Notes: generated by a model not told the origin, from the sequence alone. A DNA stretch of 64,000 nucleotides from Nothopassalora personata (GCA_033816765.1 CM066294.1:1-64000), one strand, 5' to 3'. Counted from the stretch's first letter, positions 21,314 to 32,563 are shown. Made by a program: numbers and translations.

Positions 21314-21330
21314 CCTGAGGGCGTTCAAAG
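21314..21330 (-). other. Candidate primer binding site, possibly self-priming
   Basis: The 17 bases between LTR end and gag ATG read CTTTGAACGCCCTCAGG on the minus strand and do not start TGG as tRNA-primed sites do. TTGAACGC is complementary to GCGTTCAA inside the LTR (21479-21486 on the plus strand). Element D has the same pairing, GCGTTCAA at 25294-25301 with the RIP form TTAAACGC at 25493-25500. Confidence 0.4.
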
Positions 21331-21760
21331 TGTTATTGTCTCGTTCCAGGGCTAGTCTCAAAGAGAGATAAGTCAAGTCACGTGGCGGGATTATTCTTTG
21401 GAGAGGCTGAAGCAAGCTGAGCGAAGATGAATAATTGGAATAAGAGTTGTATTCCAATCAGTGAGATAGTAACATGAGTTGAACGCATTAGAACCATAAG
21501 GGTTTCTAGCGTTCCTAAATACAAAGGAGATTCGTAGATCTCGGTGATCAGTCTGATCAGTCTGAGCATGAGCAGTCTGATCAGTCTGAGCATGAGCAGT
21601 CTGATCAGTCTGAGCATGAGCAGTCTGATCAGTCTGAGCATGAGCAGTCTGATCGCTCCAAGTCTGAGCGCTCAGGCAGGATGAGTCACGTGTTCGTCTT
21701 TGAGTCACGTGTTCGTCTTGTCATTATGATTCCAGGGTCCATGGGAATCATTCCGTAACA
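21331..21760 (-). repeat. 5' LTR of element C (430 bp)
   Basis: On the minus strand it begins TGTTACGGAATG and ends CAATAACA, with TGTTA...TAACA inverted ends. U3 carries two CACGTG-containing copies (GTCACGTGTTCGTC) and a 24-bp tandem array. It is homologous to the RIP-mutated LTRs at 25086 and 32250-32563. Confidence 0.9.
21549..21655 (-). repeat. 24-bp tandem array in U3 of element C LTR (4.4 copies)
   Basis: Four perfect 24-bp units beginning CAGTCTGATCAGTCTG on the plus strand, plus an 11-base partial unit. TGATCA is a palindrome. Related TGATCAG/CTGAGC clusters lie in the solo LTRs at 3957-4025 and 23311-23375, upstream of their TATA motif, so these may be promoter elements. Confidence 0.92.
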
Positions 21761-22299
21761 CTTTAATAGCCGTCGTTATCCGGAGAGAGAGTCCGCCGTG
21801 TTCTCCCTCCTTTCGTACGGTATCGAGTGTCTTCGTTAATAGGTATCCGGGCGTGGCCTTACTTCTCCTCTCTTCTATTCTCTTCTTTATGTCGTAGTAA
21901 AGGTATCCGTTACGTCGTAGGCTTTAAAATAGGCGTCGCTTATTAAGTATTTCTTCTTTTTCGACGAAAAACGTCGCGTTTCGAGAGGGAGTTTTTAAGA
22001 GGGAGAGTCTTAGTTTCTCTTCGCTATAGCGAAGATACTTACGTCGTCTACTACGTAAATGCGCTCTCTATAGGACGATACTACTTTAGTATAGTAATGC
22101 CTATAGGACCGATATAGTCTATTACCTCTTATTATCCTTACTAAGAATAGGAGATTACCCCTACTACTACTTATGTTTAATATAAGTAGCTTAGTTATAT
22201 TTACCCTTATAAACTTATAGACCTTACTAAGGTAGGACTACTTATAATTACTAGCGACTTAAAGTATCTACGAGAGTACCTTACGTATCGTAAAGCTTA
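21761..22299. other. RIP-degraded DNA with a retroposon-S remnant
   Basis: No gene. Bases 22000-22071 match the 5' end of retroposon S in reverse (AGTCTTAGTTTCTCTTCG... to CTCTATAGGACGA), with RIP-type changes and a hairpin CTTCGC-TATA-GCGAAG. The rest is AT-rich and unassigned. Confidence 0.6.
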
Positions 22300-23095
22300 A
22301 GTATATAAGGTATATAGCTATATACCTATAGTTCGTCTATCTTAGCTATACTATATTATTACTATAGATGTAGTTATAGTTACTTAACTAGGACTAGTAA
22401 AGGAGCGTTATTTTACTCTCTTTCCTAATGTAAGAATACTATATCGCTATTAATAGGCGAGCTCGTATAAGTTAGGTATAGCTACTTACCTTTATAATTA
22501 TCGTAAGCTAGTTTAGACTTAGCTTAGTATTAGTATTACTATCTACTAACTAGACGGTAGAGGTAAATATAGTAGTACCCTATTACTATAATAGGTAAGT
22601 AATAATAGTATTATCCTTTAGATTACTACTCTATATAGCTTAGCTTAGAATAGACTTACTAAAGTCAGTTACTATATTATCTAGACTATAAGTTATAAGA
22701 TAATACTATAGGCTAATCTACTAAAGGTACTATAGCTAGCGATATTTACTACTACTACTACTACTACTTACATCCTTAATATTACGCTAAGCTAAGCTCT
22801 TAACGGTATCTTACCGTACGAGTTACTTACTAGTATAAAGCCGCGTATTAATTCCCTTCGTGTATATAGCTACTATACTACCGTTCTTAACTACTTACTA
22901 CTAAAGGGATATAAGTTTCATCTACGTACTATTACTAGTAAACTCGCTAGTTACGAAAGACATAGTTACTATTAAGTATAGGTACCTTTACTTCATATAA
23001 TCATTTATAGTAAGAATGTCTTCTTTACTAAGAGCTACGAGGTTATTCTCCTATAGGGTAGAGATCCGTACGAGAACCCGACTTAGTAGAGTAGT
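22300..23095 (+). pseudogene. Probable Ty1/Copia integrase remnant, RIP-mutated
   Basis: Reading RIP-type TAG codons through, the frame around 22801-22870 gives PYELLTSIKPRINSLRVYS, and a later stretch gives GRDPYENP. The first resembles the conserved region C-terminal of Copia integrase cores (P-E-x5-KP-x4-LRV-F/Y). The frame is broken by many stops. Boundaries are guesses and no LTRs were found. Any product is impossible. Confidence 0.5.
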
Positions 23096-23219
23096 CCTAA
23101 TTTATAGTACTAGACTTATTATTACTAACTATATTTAATACTAACATGAGTAGTACTACTTTTAACGGTCTCTATATAGAGTAGATACCTTATCTAGTTA
23201 CTACTTCTAAGGAGGACTA

Positions 23220-23567
23220 TGTTACGGAACAGTGTTATCGGTGCAAATGGTTGGACAACGGAGCAGGAAACCAGACGAAGCTGCAGACATGGATGCCTGG
23301 GGAGTCACGTGACAGAGCGATCAGGACTGATCGGTCCTGATCACTCTTGATCAGTTGATCAGACTCGCTCAGGGCAGAGCAGGACAGATCACGCCAAGAC
23401 ATGGCACTATATAGACGACGCTTCTTTACGAGTAGATAGGAGCCTCGTGCTCAACTCATTTCAAGTATACACCATATACTGTTTGGAACCACTACCTTCT
23501 CAACGAGTCAGAGACATCACTGCAAAGATCCAAGCCCAGTTGGGATAACGTACAGCGGTTCCTAACA
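23220..23567 (+). mobile_element. Solo LTR (348 bp)
   Basis: Starts TGTTACGG and ends CGGTTCCTAACA, with a perfect 5-bp target duplication GACTA (23215-23219 and 23568-23572). It is not RIP-mutated while both flanks are. It shares about 60 bases with the solo LTR at 3757-4097 in opposite orientation, including TATATAG at about 23409. TGATCAG-type repeats lie upstream of this TATA motif. Confidence 0.94.
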
Positions 23568-24495
23568 GACTATAGTACTAAGTTATTAGATAAGATCCGT
23601 AATATTTATATTACTATAGGTATTAATAACCTACTACTAACTACTTAAGGTAGTAATACTTAGGCGCTAATCATAACTAATATATCTTAACTAACCGAGG
23701 TTCTATATAATCTAAAGGTAGCTATTAGTAAACTAGGTTAGTAACTAGTACTTAAACGCCTACTAACTACTACTAATAAGCGTACTACTGGAACTTCTAC
23801 TAAGAAGCTCGCTAATAGCTATCTAGCTAGTACTACTAACCTAATTAGATACCGTACTGTTACTATATTACTATACGACTTACTTTAAGCATTTATAGCT
23901 TATATCTAAGCTACTAAGTAAGGAGAGGATAATATACCTATTCCTACCTTATTTAAGTAGGTATAAGAGTCTCCTTAGTAGCTATAATCGTAGGAGGCCT
24001 ACGAGGCTAGATATAATAGTCTTATTAATAATACTACCTAGCTCTACGTACCTAAGTAGATAGTACTAAGTAGATGCCGTATACTTAGGTCGCTAGGTAC
24101 TTACTATTAAGTATAATACTATAGGTAAAGTAAGCTACTTTAAGGTACGATAGGTACTAAAGGGCTATACTCTAATTAAGTGTAAGTATTCTAATAGAAC
24201 CTACGCTAGAATAGTTAAGCTAGTAGTAGTACATAGACCCTTTACTCTTATTGCTTACTATAATCTTAAGTGTAAGTAGTATAACATTATTACTACCCTT
24301 CTTAACGCCGCTATAGACAAGTATAAGGTATAGGCTTAGTCGCTATATAGCTTTAAAGATAAGGGTAGTAAGGGTATATTTACTAACTATTAAGAGCAAT
24401 ATATAGACCTAAGTATTTACTATTACTACAGTTTTAATTGCCTAGTAAATCTCTTTAGTTACTATAGTTTACGCTACTATAATCCAATCCGATAC

Positions 24496-25013
24496 TATAA
24501 GAGCGATGTCCCGTACTTTATACCCTACCTAACCCGACTAAAAGGTATAGTGTCCGCGGTTAGGAACCTATAATAGTACGGGTATATATCCCTTTACTAA
24601 TGTTACGTAACCCGAGCCCGTTACATAATCTCCTTATAATTATACCCCCTCCCGGACGTACCGTCCCTAGGGCGTAACGTATAAGGCTAAACGACTCCCT
24701 CGTTATTAATTACTAAGTAATGTTAACTCTAAAACTACTAGTCGTACGCGCGTATTAAACGCCTACGTGTTGTAATTACGACCGATAGACTAATTATAAC
24801 ACGTAGTCCCCGTACGACTAGTCTCGTAGCTTACTAGCGAGAGAAATAGGAATCTATCTTCCGCTAAGGCTCGAAACACGATATATCTTACGCGGCTAAG
24901 ACTCGAAACCTAAACCTCGGGTAAACTAGTAACTGTAGATACTCTTATAAGAGCGATATCCCGTACTTTATACCCTACCTAACCCGACTAAAAGGTATAG
25001 TATCCGCGGTTAG
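24496..25013 (+). repeat. 68-bp direct repeats 450 bp apart
   Basis: 24496-24563 and 24946-25013 match except for two positions where the left copy has TpG and the right has TpA (GATGTC/GATATC and TAGTGTCC/TAGTATCC). They flank 382 bases. This could be a partial tandem duplication or a small element with 68-bp terminal repeats. Confidence 0.85.
24737..24822. repeat. 86-bp two-part inverted repeat (hairpin)
   Basis: The outer arms ACTAGTCGTACG (24737-24748) and CGTACGACTAGT (24811-24822) are perfect. The inner arms CTACGTGTTGTAATTA (24763-24778) and TAATTATAACACGTAG (24791-24806) have one mismatch of TpG/TpA type. The loop is 12 bases. Confidence 0.88.
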
Positions 25014-25085
25014 TATAGGATACGTATACGACGTATATAGTACTTATAGTACGGCCGAGCTTAAATAGCCCGTTAAGGGCCCTAT

Positions 25086-25489
25086 TGTTACGGAATGATT
25101 CCTATAGACCCTAGAATTATAATAACGAAAAGAGCACGTGACTTATCCTACCTAAGCGCTTAGACTTAGAGCGATTAGACTGCTTATACTTAGACTAATT
25201 AGACTGTTTATACTTAGAATAATTAGACTAATTACCGAGATCTACGAATCTCCTTTGTATTTAGGAACGCTAAGAACCCATTATAGTTTCGACGCGTTCA
25301 ACTTACTATTTAATATTACTGTTTAGAACACACTATAACATAACCTCTACCTTACTGCTACTTAGTCTTTGTAAGATAAGATAGCTACTACTTTATTACT
25401 CTCCCTCGACTTCCTATCGGCCCGAGAACAAACCCGATTAAGCTTATCTTCTTAACTTGTGATATTATTAGGTTATACTAAACCTAATA
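25086..25489 (+). repeat. Left LTR of element D (404 bp)
   Basis: Starts TGTTACGGAATG and ends AACCTAATA, the RIP form of CCTAACA. U3 resembles element C (mutated CTGATCAG repeats), while the U5 end resembles element E (25302-25489 against 43256-43443). Confidence 0.82.
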
Positions 25490-25508
25490 GCTTTAAACGC
25501 CCTCTACG

Positions 25509-27512
25509 ATAGGAGACCGATAGAGTGAACGGGGAACACCCGCCCCTAGTGAAGTAAGTAGAGCCCGACGACCTTAGACCGCGAACGATGCTATTAACGC
25601 CTTAGCTACTTATATAGGCAACAACACCCTTAAGGTTAGTAAGCTAGAATACTACTATAGCGACCGAGACAAGTTCGATACTTAGGTCTCTTAGATAGAC
25701 ATGTACTTCTTATTTAAATCTATACCTAAGAACCTTAAGCCTATCTTTACTACTACCTTTTTAAGAGGACGAGCATAGTATTAGGTTAAACTATTCCTTA
25801 GGAAATACCTAGACAGCAACGGAGAAGACAATACCGACGGAATCTTTAGGTTATATAACTATCTTAAGTATACTATAAAAAGCGTCTTTAGTATCTCTAA
25901 TAAGATTGCTACTGCTGTTCGCGTTATTTAGCATTTAACCTAGAAGACATCTACTGCCGAATATACTGCTAAATTCTAGGAATACGCGTAACTTACCAAT
26001 TAAGACAACGAAGCACTTTAAGTTATGTACCGAAGAGGACTAAAGAAGTATATTAAGGAAGAGTTAATAAGGGACGGTCGGAAGATCGATAGCTTAGGCG
26101 ACCTCGTTAGAGTTACGATTAATCTTAACGATAAGCTCTACGAGAGAGCTATAGAACGACGATACGACTCTAAGGTATCCGGAAAGGCTAGATATACACT
26201 AGGCTATAATAACCGTAATAGAGGCTTCTACGATAACTACAATAATAAGCCTAGGGATAAACCGTACTACGGACTATAGCTAATAGAACTCGACGTTACC
26301 GAAAAGGGTCGTAAGATTAGGAATAGTAACGGGAATAGAGCATCCCAGAGTTCGAAAGAAACACAAACTTACTACGGATATAGTAAACCTAGCTACCTAG
26401 TAAAGGACTGCCGCGGTAAGAATATAGTACGCCGCGAACAGTTTAACATAATGTAACCCCGAACTAGTAAATCTAAGAGTAGCGTTAGATCTTAAGGAGA
26501 TACCGACTATACTCGGAGAGTAGGGGAGAGAGCTAGTAATAGAAGTACGACGCCTCTCCTAGACCCCTTAGAAGGACGAGGAGGATACTATAGGCAGTAA
26601 ATGGTAGTCATTCCATTTAATGCGAAGAACCAACTACGATAGTTTAATATAATAGTACGAAGAGTCGACTACGAGATCGAATCCGAATCTTGAAATGGTT
26701 ATAGAAGCCTTTATTAGCGATTCTATTACTAAGACTCGTGTTAAGTTCACTACGCCGCGAAGTTAGGCGTAGGGTATTAGCCTTAGTAACTAAGAGGAAC
26801 CCTAGGAGCGACGCATAGGTAAAACGCTACGCTCCGAGAAGTAGACATCGACGAGTCCTACTTTAATAACGGTAAAAGCGATAAAGAAAACCAAGACCTA
26901 GGATAGAACGGATTATAGTCACCGGAACCATAGGAAAAAAGTTAAGAAACCACCGGGCTAGATATTATCGAAGAAGATTAGGATCCGGAAGAATTAAGCG
27001 AAGAAGATTCCTCCGAAGGAGAAGAGAGCGACGCTAACGACGATAACAAATAACTAACCTTCACGATTAATGCACCTAAGAAATTATACAACATAATCGT
27101 ACACCTATAAAGAAGGTACGAGGAATTCCTACCTAAGATAGGCGGACGAAGAATACTACACTCTATTAAGTTTAATAAGACACTCGACACCCTACGAGGC
27201 ATAGCCTAGGGATACCTACTTATAGAAACGACCGAGAATCTAGTAACCGCTATTATAGAACGACTACCGATAGGGAGCCGAATAACAGGAACCGGATATC
27301 TTATACCGTTAGGAACATTTATATCGAATAAATTACGTAACGTAGTGTAACACGTACGCGTACTCTACTTAGAAACGTAGAAGATCTAGGAACGTTACCG
27401 AATATAGGTGTAGATATAGAAAGGCTCGCGCTAGGTTTAAGCGGAGGCCTCGAGACACGAAGTACGACGTTCTATATACGAATAGGGAAAAGGATTAACT
27501 CCCTAGGAATAA
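25509..27512 (+). pseudogene. RIP-inactivated gag of element D
   Basis: Start ATA (from ATG) at 25509, stop TAA (from TGA) at 27510-27512. The length is 2,004 bases, exactly 668 codons, so the frame survived without net frameshift although RIP stops interrupt it. Open fragments match element C Gag, for example MYRRGLKKYIKEELIRDGRK at 26025. The zinc-knuckle region (around 26360-26415) and acidic tail are recognisable. It overlaps pol by the RIP form of ATGA. Confidence 0.9.
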
Positions 27513-30500
27513 GTAACTAAAGGGAGTTATATAATATAGAAAAGACTTAAGCATTACTAACGACAATAGTGTTTCGAACTAAGATTATCGTTAACGGGCA
27601 TAAGATAGATGCCATAATAGATTCCGGAGTAAGCGGGAACTTTACCTCCGAATTATTTATTATAAGACATAGGATCGCTACCTATAAGAAGAAAGAGGGT
27701 TATAAATTAATCGCGGTAGACGGATTATCCTTACCTAGTATAGAGCGCGAGACGATACCGCTACTACTTGCTATCTAACGGTACTACGAGGAGATTATCT
27801 TAGATGTTACTAATATAGCTAGTTATAACATCGTACTAGGTATACTTTAGTTAAGAAAGCACAATCTAGTAATCGACTAGAGAAGAGGAGTACTTAAAAT
27901 TAGGGAATGCGACTACGTTATCAACATTTAGCCTACGTAGCGGCAGCGTTCGCTAGTAGATAAGGTAAAGAGATAGCTAAATAGGATATAGCTTACGCCG
28001 AATAGAAGGATAGAAGAACTACCTTCGACCGGGATAGACACTAGCGTAGGGCCGCCGGGTTACGAAGTTACTAGAAGTGATAGAAGTAACGCACTATCGA
28101 AGAATACTAACGTCTTAGAGTTAAGTATTCCTAAGGAGTATCGTAAGTAGTCGCGACTCTTTAGAGAGGAGAGAGGTAAAACCGCCTTACCTAAGTACCG
28201 CCTATAGGATCATAAGATAAACATTTAGCTAGGGAATAAGCCTCTATAGGGACGCCTATATTAAATGTCTAAGAAAGAGCTATAGACCCTACGAGAATAG
28301 CTAAAGGAGAAGCTAGCTAAAGGATAGATAAGAAGATCCACCTTAAGTATAGGAACTCTATATATGTTTGTTCTAAAAGTAAACGGGAAGTTACGACTCG
28401 TATAAGACTATAGGAAGTTAAACGAGATTACGATTAAGAACCGATACCCGCTACCTAACATTGAAGAAGCATAAGATAGATTAACCGGATCGGACTAGTA
28501 TACGAAGATTAACCTACGAGATGCCTTCTATGCTATACGAATAGTAGAAGGAGAAGAATAGAAAACCGCTTTTAGAATAAGATACGGACTCTACAAATTC
28601 TTAGTTATGCTAATGGGATTAACTAACGCACCCGCATCCTACTAGGACCTTATTAACGAAACACTTAGAGACCTACTCGACGTATGCGTTATCGCCTACA
28701 TAGACGATATACTAGTCTATACGAAAGGATCCCTATAGGAGCACATAAGACAAGTCTAGGACGTCTTCGAACGACTTACGTAATTAGGATTTAAGACGGC
28801 ACCCGAGAAATGCGAATTCTATAAGAAAGAAGTTGAATTCTTAGGCTTTATTATTAGTACTATAGGGATAACGATCGACCCTACGAAGACACAGTCAATT
28901 AGAGAATAGCTAGAACTAAAAACAGTTAAGGACGTACAATTATTCCTTAGACTAGCGAACTATAACCGGAAATTCATTAAGGACTACGTAAAGACAGTAG
29001 CACTAATAACGATGCTTACGAGGAAAGACGTTACTTAGGAATAGGGAAAGGAACAGATTAAAGCGTTTAAGAAACTTAAGGAACAATGCGCTTTAGCCCC
29101 TATACTTCGAGTATTCGATAGTAGTAAGGAAGTCTATATCGAGACCGATGCGTCTAATATAGTAATAGGCGCGTGTCTAACATAGACACACGATAGGTAG
29201 AGACACCTAGTAGCCTATTACTCCCGGAAAATGACTATAGCGGAATAGAACTACGACATCTATAATAAAGAGCTTCTAGCTATTGTTATTACTATATAAC
29301 ATTAGAGAGTATATGTCGAGGGCCTACTAAGGTTAACGATTCTTTCCTACTATAAGAATCTTACGTACTTTACGACGATAAAGGAACTTACCCGAAGGCA
29401 AGCCCGCTAGTCGGAGCTACTAGGGCAATACAAGTTCGAAATTAAATATACTCTAGGAAGAGAGAACGGCCGCGCCGACGCGCTAAGCCGAAGAAGCGAC
29501 TATATAGAAGGAAAAGAACTAGTGTAACATAAAATATTAAAGATAAACCCCGACGGAAGTCTTAGTGCTAACATAAGAGAGTTTAATAACATCGTACGGA
29601 TATTAGGCGATAGGGACGAACAATTCCCTATATCGTAAGGAAAATACTAGGTACTAAAGGATCGAGAAGAAGAATGCATACAATAACATTACGACGGACT
29701 AACTTATAGACACCCTAGAACTTTAAAGACAATGGACCTAATATAACGTAGCTTCTTATTCCTATAGATAAGACTTAAGGTATTACGCTACATTAAGCAA
29801 TACGTACACTACTAACAAAACAAGGCTACGAGACATGTAAAATACGGTTACCTACAGTTTAGAACACTACCAATGAAACTATAGGACGAAGTTATAATAG
29901 ACTTTATTACGAAACTCCTACCGTTAAAAGATTAAGTTACGAAATAACTATACGACATAATACTAGTTATAGTTAATAGACTTATAAAATACGCACACTT
30001 CATTCCTATATTAGAGATATACAATGTAGAGTAGCTCGGATACCTCGTACTAGATAGACTTATCCGATACTACGGATTCCCTTAAGCGTTTATAACGGAT
30101 AGAGATAAGTTATTTACATCGAACTACTAGAAGACGCTTATAGGAACGATCGGAATTAAACATAAGCTGTTAATAGCATATTATCCGGAAATAGACGGAC
30201 AAACCGAAAGGATAAATTAAACGCTAGAACAATACCTACGACACTATATTAACTATGCATAAGACAACTAGGTTTCATTACTGCCAATAGCGTAGATTGC
30301 ACTAAATAACTACAAATCGGAGACAACTTTAACGATACTATTCTATACGAACTTTAGTAAAGATCCTAACCTATTTAGAATACCTAGATCTTACCTATAA
30401 GCCGAAAAAGCAATCGTAACGACGGATACTCTTAAGGAAGTGCATAAAGAAACACGTAAGGCGATCGAAGATGTATAATAAAAACTGTCTCGACAACGGT

Positions 30501-30988
30501 AGGACACGAGAAAAATGGCACCTCTACTAAAAGAGGGGGATAAAGTCTATCTCCTTATAAAAAACTTAAGAATAAGAAGATAGACTAAGAAACTAGATTA
30601 CGTTAAGGTTAGACTATTTTTCATCGATAAAGTTATAGGACTAGTTAACTACCGTCTACGGCTGCTACCTAACGTAAAAATCCACCTAGTCTTCTACATC
30701 TCTAAGTTAGAACCCGTAGACGCCGAAACACCCTACTAGGAAAGCTTTCATTTTAAGCCGGAAGTAGAAAACGAATTTAAAGTCGAAAAGATCCTAGAGA
30801 AGAAAGGTTAGCGATACCTTATTAAATAGAAAGGATACGACGAATTAGAAAATACCTAGGAACTAGAAAGAAACCTTAAGAACTGCCGGCTACTTCTAAT
30901 AGAGTATTTCTAGCGCCGGAAGAACCTCGAAGAGAAGGAGGACTATATAACTAGAAATCGGAGGAGACATTATAACTTTAGTCGATAA
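27509..30988 (+). pseudogene. RIP-inactivated pol of element D with chromodomain
   Basis: ATA at 27509 to TAA at 30986-30988 is 3,480 bases, exactly 1,160 codons with no net frameshift. Protease (open fragment with IIDSG near 27627), RT (YIDDILVY near 28700), RNase H and integrase regions align with element C pol. Beyond the point where C is truncated, D continues through GPY/F to a chromodomain at about 30775-30890 (VEKILEKKG, RYLIK-KGY, NT-ELE, where the dashes are TAG codons probably from TGG). Inactive because of many TAG/TAA. It ends 7 bp from the convergent antisense ORF. Confidence 0.9.
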
Positions 30989-30995
30989 GAAGATT

Positions 30996-31436
30996 CTAAG
31001 TGTTAGGAGCTAGGTGGAAGTCCGCTAAGTCCTCCTACTCTAGCTCTAATAGGTTCGCCGACTCTACGGTAATAGCCTCGTTAGCTCTCTAATCTACGAG
31101 CTCTATCTACCTACGCAACCGCTCTTCCTTCGTATACGTAGTATTTAGGGCCTCGCGGGCACGCTCTTAAGCCTCGCGGGCTTCCTTTATCTACCGCTAC
31201 AGTTTCTTCTTTTTACTAATAAGGCGATCGAACTCGGAACGCAATATCTTTACATTATAACGGATGTTTCGACAAACACACTTATTACACTACCCCGATA
31301 ATACGTGTACCTTACATACCCGCGAATGCGCCCGATAATTAGAACAGGACCGCACTATTATTTCTCCGAAGTTGTCGATGGTTTCGGCTAACTTAAGACG
31401 ACGAGAGGTACTCGAGGAAGAAGAAGCCTTTAGTAT
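30996..31436 (-). pseudogene. Antisense coiled-coil ORF of element D, RIP-mutated
   Basis: A minus-strand frame of exactly 147 codons from ATA (likely ATG) at 31436 to TAG at 30996-30998, broken only by TAG codons. It reads a Ser-rich start, a cysteine cluster (SCSNYRAHSRVCKVH, CNKCVC) and then a charged helical region with heptads (SEFDRLISKKKK, EEAR-type repeats, EERLR). It converges with pol. Related antisense frames occur in E (61597-62121) and F (32796-33221). I recall similar abundant 'hypothetical' fungal proteins but know no function. A zinc-binding and coiled-coil protein is an inference. Confidence 0.65.
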
Positions 31437-31530
31437 ATTAAGGAAGACATAAACGAGAACACTAAATAAAGGGACAAGGCGGTAGGACTATAACCTAAGC
31501 TCGTAGCGAGCTAAGCTAAGAGGGGGATAG

Positions 31531-31950
31531 TGTTACGGGTTAGATTAAGCTAATGCTTAGCGACCAATTAGAGCCTCTATAGTTAAGTAGGCGCTACTAT
31601 AGCTAGAAAGGTACATCTACCGTAGAGTAATCTATTACTCTACGAGACCTATAAGACAGATTAATAGATTAGATTAGAGCACGACAGCAATCGATCTGTT
31701 GCTCTATATAATCTATAAGACAGATGAACAGATCGGAGTAGATTAATAATAATTTCCTTTATATTTAGGAACGCTAAGAACCCCTTATAGTTTCGACGCG
31801 TTTAACTCATGTTACTATCTCACTAATTGGAATACAACTCTTATTCCAATTATTCATCTTCGCTTAGCTTGCTTTAGCCTCTCTAAAGAATGCCGCCACG
31901 TGACTTAACTTATCTCTCCTTTAAGACTAGCCCTAGAACAAGACATAATA
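31531..31950 (+). repeat. Right LTR of element D (420 bp, different subfamily)
   Basis: Preceded by the polypurine tract AAGAGGGGGATAG. Starts TGTTACGGGTTAG and ends CATAATA. Its U5 end (from about 31755) matches the element C LTR, but its U3 matches no other LTR in the window. Confidence 0.8.
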
Positions 31951-32205
31951 AGAAGAAGCTCTTTAAAGAGGAGAATAGTAAGGACGCCTTACCTAAGTAC
32001 TAACTATAGGATTATAAGATAAACATTTAGCTAGGGAAAGAGTCTCTATAGGGGCCCCTATACTAAATGCCTAAAAAAGATCTAATAACCCTACGAGAAT
32101 AGCTAAAGGAGAAACTTACTAAAGGATAGATACGATAATCTACCTTAAGCGCAAGAACTCTATATATGTTTATTCTTAAATAAAACGGGAAACTACGTAT
32201 TATGA
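31951..32205 (+). pseudogene. Pol fragment of a D-like element
   Basis: About 250 bases aligning with 28158-28395 of element D pol (the region before and into the RT N-terminus), RIP-mutated. It lies directly after the right LTR of D, so it belongs to another insertion. Confidence 0.75.
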
Positions 32206-32249
32206 ACCTTATTTAATAACTACTTCTATAGGAGGTTAGTTACTTTACT

Positions 32250-32563
32250 CGAATCGGGCTTCTTTAGAGAGTAGGTAGACAATAGAGTGAGGTAGGGAAT
32301 TTACTAAGGAAATAGTCGTATTCCAATTAGTAAGGTTATAACATAAGTTAAACGCATTAGAACTACAAGGGTTTCTACCGTTCCTAAATATAAAGGAGAT
32401 TCGTAGATCTCTATAATTAGTCTAAGCATTCCGAGTATAAGTAGTCTAATTAGTCTAAGTATAAGCATTCTAATCGCCTCGAGTCTAAGCGCTTAGGTAG
32501 GATCTAGTTACGTATATGTTCTATTCTATAATCCTAGGGTCTAATAGGAGTTATTCCGTAATA
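32250..32563 (-). repeat. LTR fragment related to element C LTR, RIP-mutated
   Basis: From about 32308 it is clearly homologous in minus orientation to 21450-21760, ending CCGTAATA (RIP form of CCGTAACA) at 32563. The left edge is less certain. Confidence 0.78.

Larger units (their letters stand above)
16235..21760 (-). mobile_element. Element C: 3'-truncated Ty3/Gypsy retrotransposon, not RIP-mutated
   Basis: In minus orientation: one 5' LTR (21760 down to 21331), gag and most of pol. Homology with element D stops at about 16234-16235, inside pol just after the integrase core. The integrase tail, chromodomain, 3' LTR and second target duplication are therefore absent. CpA/TpG content is normal, unlike the close relatives D and E, which are RIP-mutated. 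Confidence 0.93.
23568..25085. other. RIP-degraded DNA of unknown origin
   Basis: No intact frame. One long stretch (about 24130-24560) reads as a continuous protein-like frame if TAG/TAA are allowed, but I do not recognise it. It contains a 68-bp direct repeat and a large hairpin listed separately, and ends in CCTAT before the LTR of element D. Confidence 0.55.
25086..31950 (+). mobile_element. Element D: RIP-mutated chromodomain Ty3/Gypsy element with unmatched LTRs
   Basis: Order: LTR, gag, pol with chromodomain, antisense ORF, polypurine tract, LTR. Its gag and pol are the RIP-mutated homologues of element C. The left LTR starts TGTTACGGAATG, while the right one starts TGTTACGGGTTAG and differs through U3, sharing sequence only toward R/U5. 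Flanks are CCTAT and AGAAG, so there is no target duplication. The unit is therefore probably a recombinant of two related insertions rather than a single integration. Confidence 0.88.

Noticed and set aside
21378..21641. Leu/Arg repeat frame (MLRLIRLL...) over the LTR of element C
   Set aside because: A translation of the 24-bp tandem array, not a protein.
21549..21655. Possible CRISPR-like array
   Set aside because: Units are contiguous with no spacers, and the locus is a eukaryotic LTR.
23568..24560. Host gene or tyrosine-recombinase (Starship-type) captain
   Set aside because: A protein-like frame is readable only by ignoring many stops, and I could not match catalytic residues. Left unassigned.
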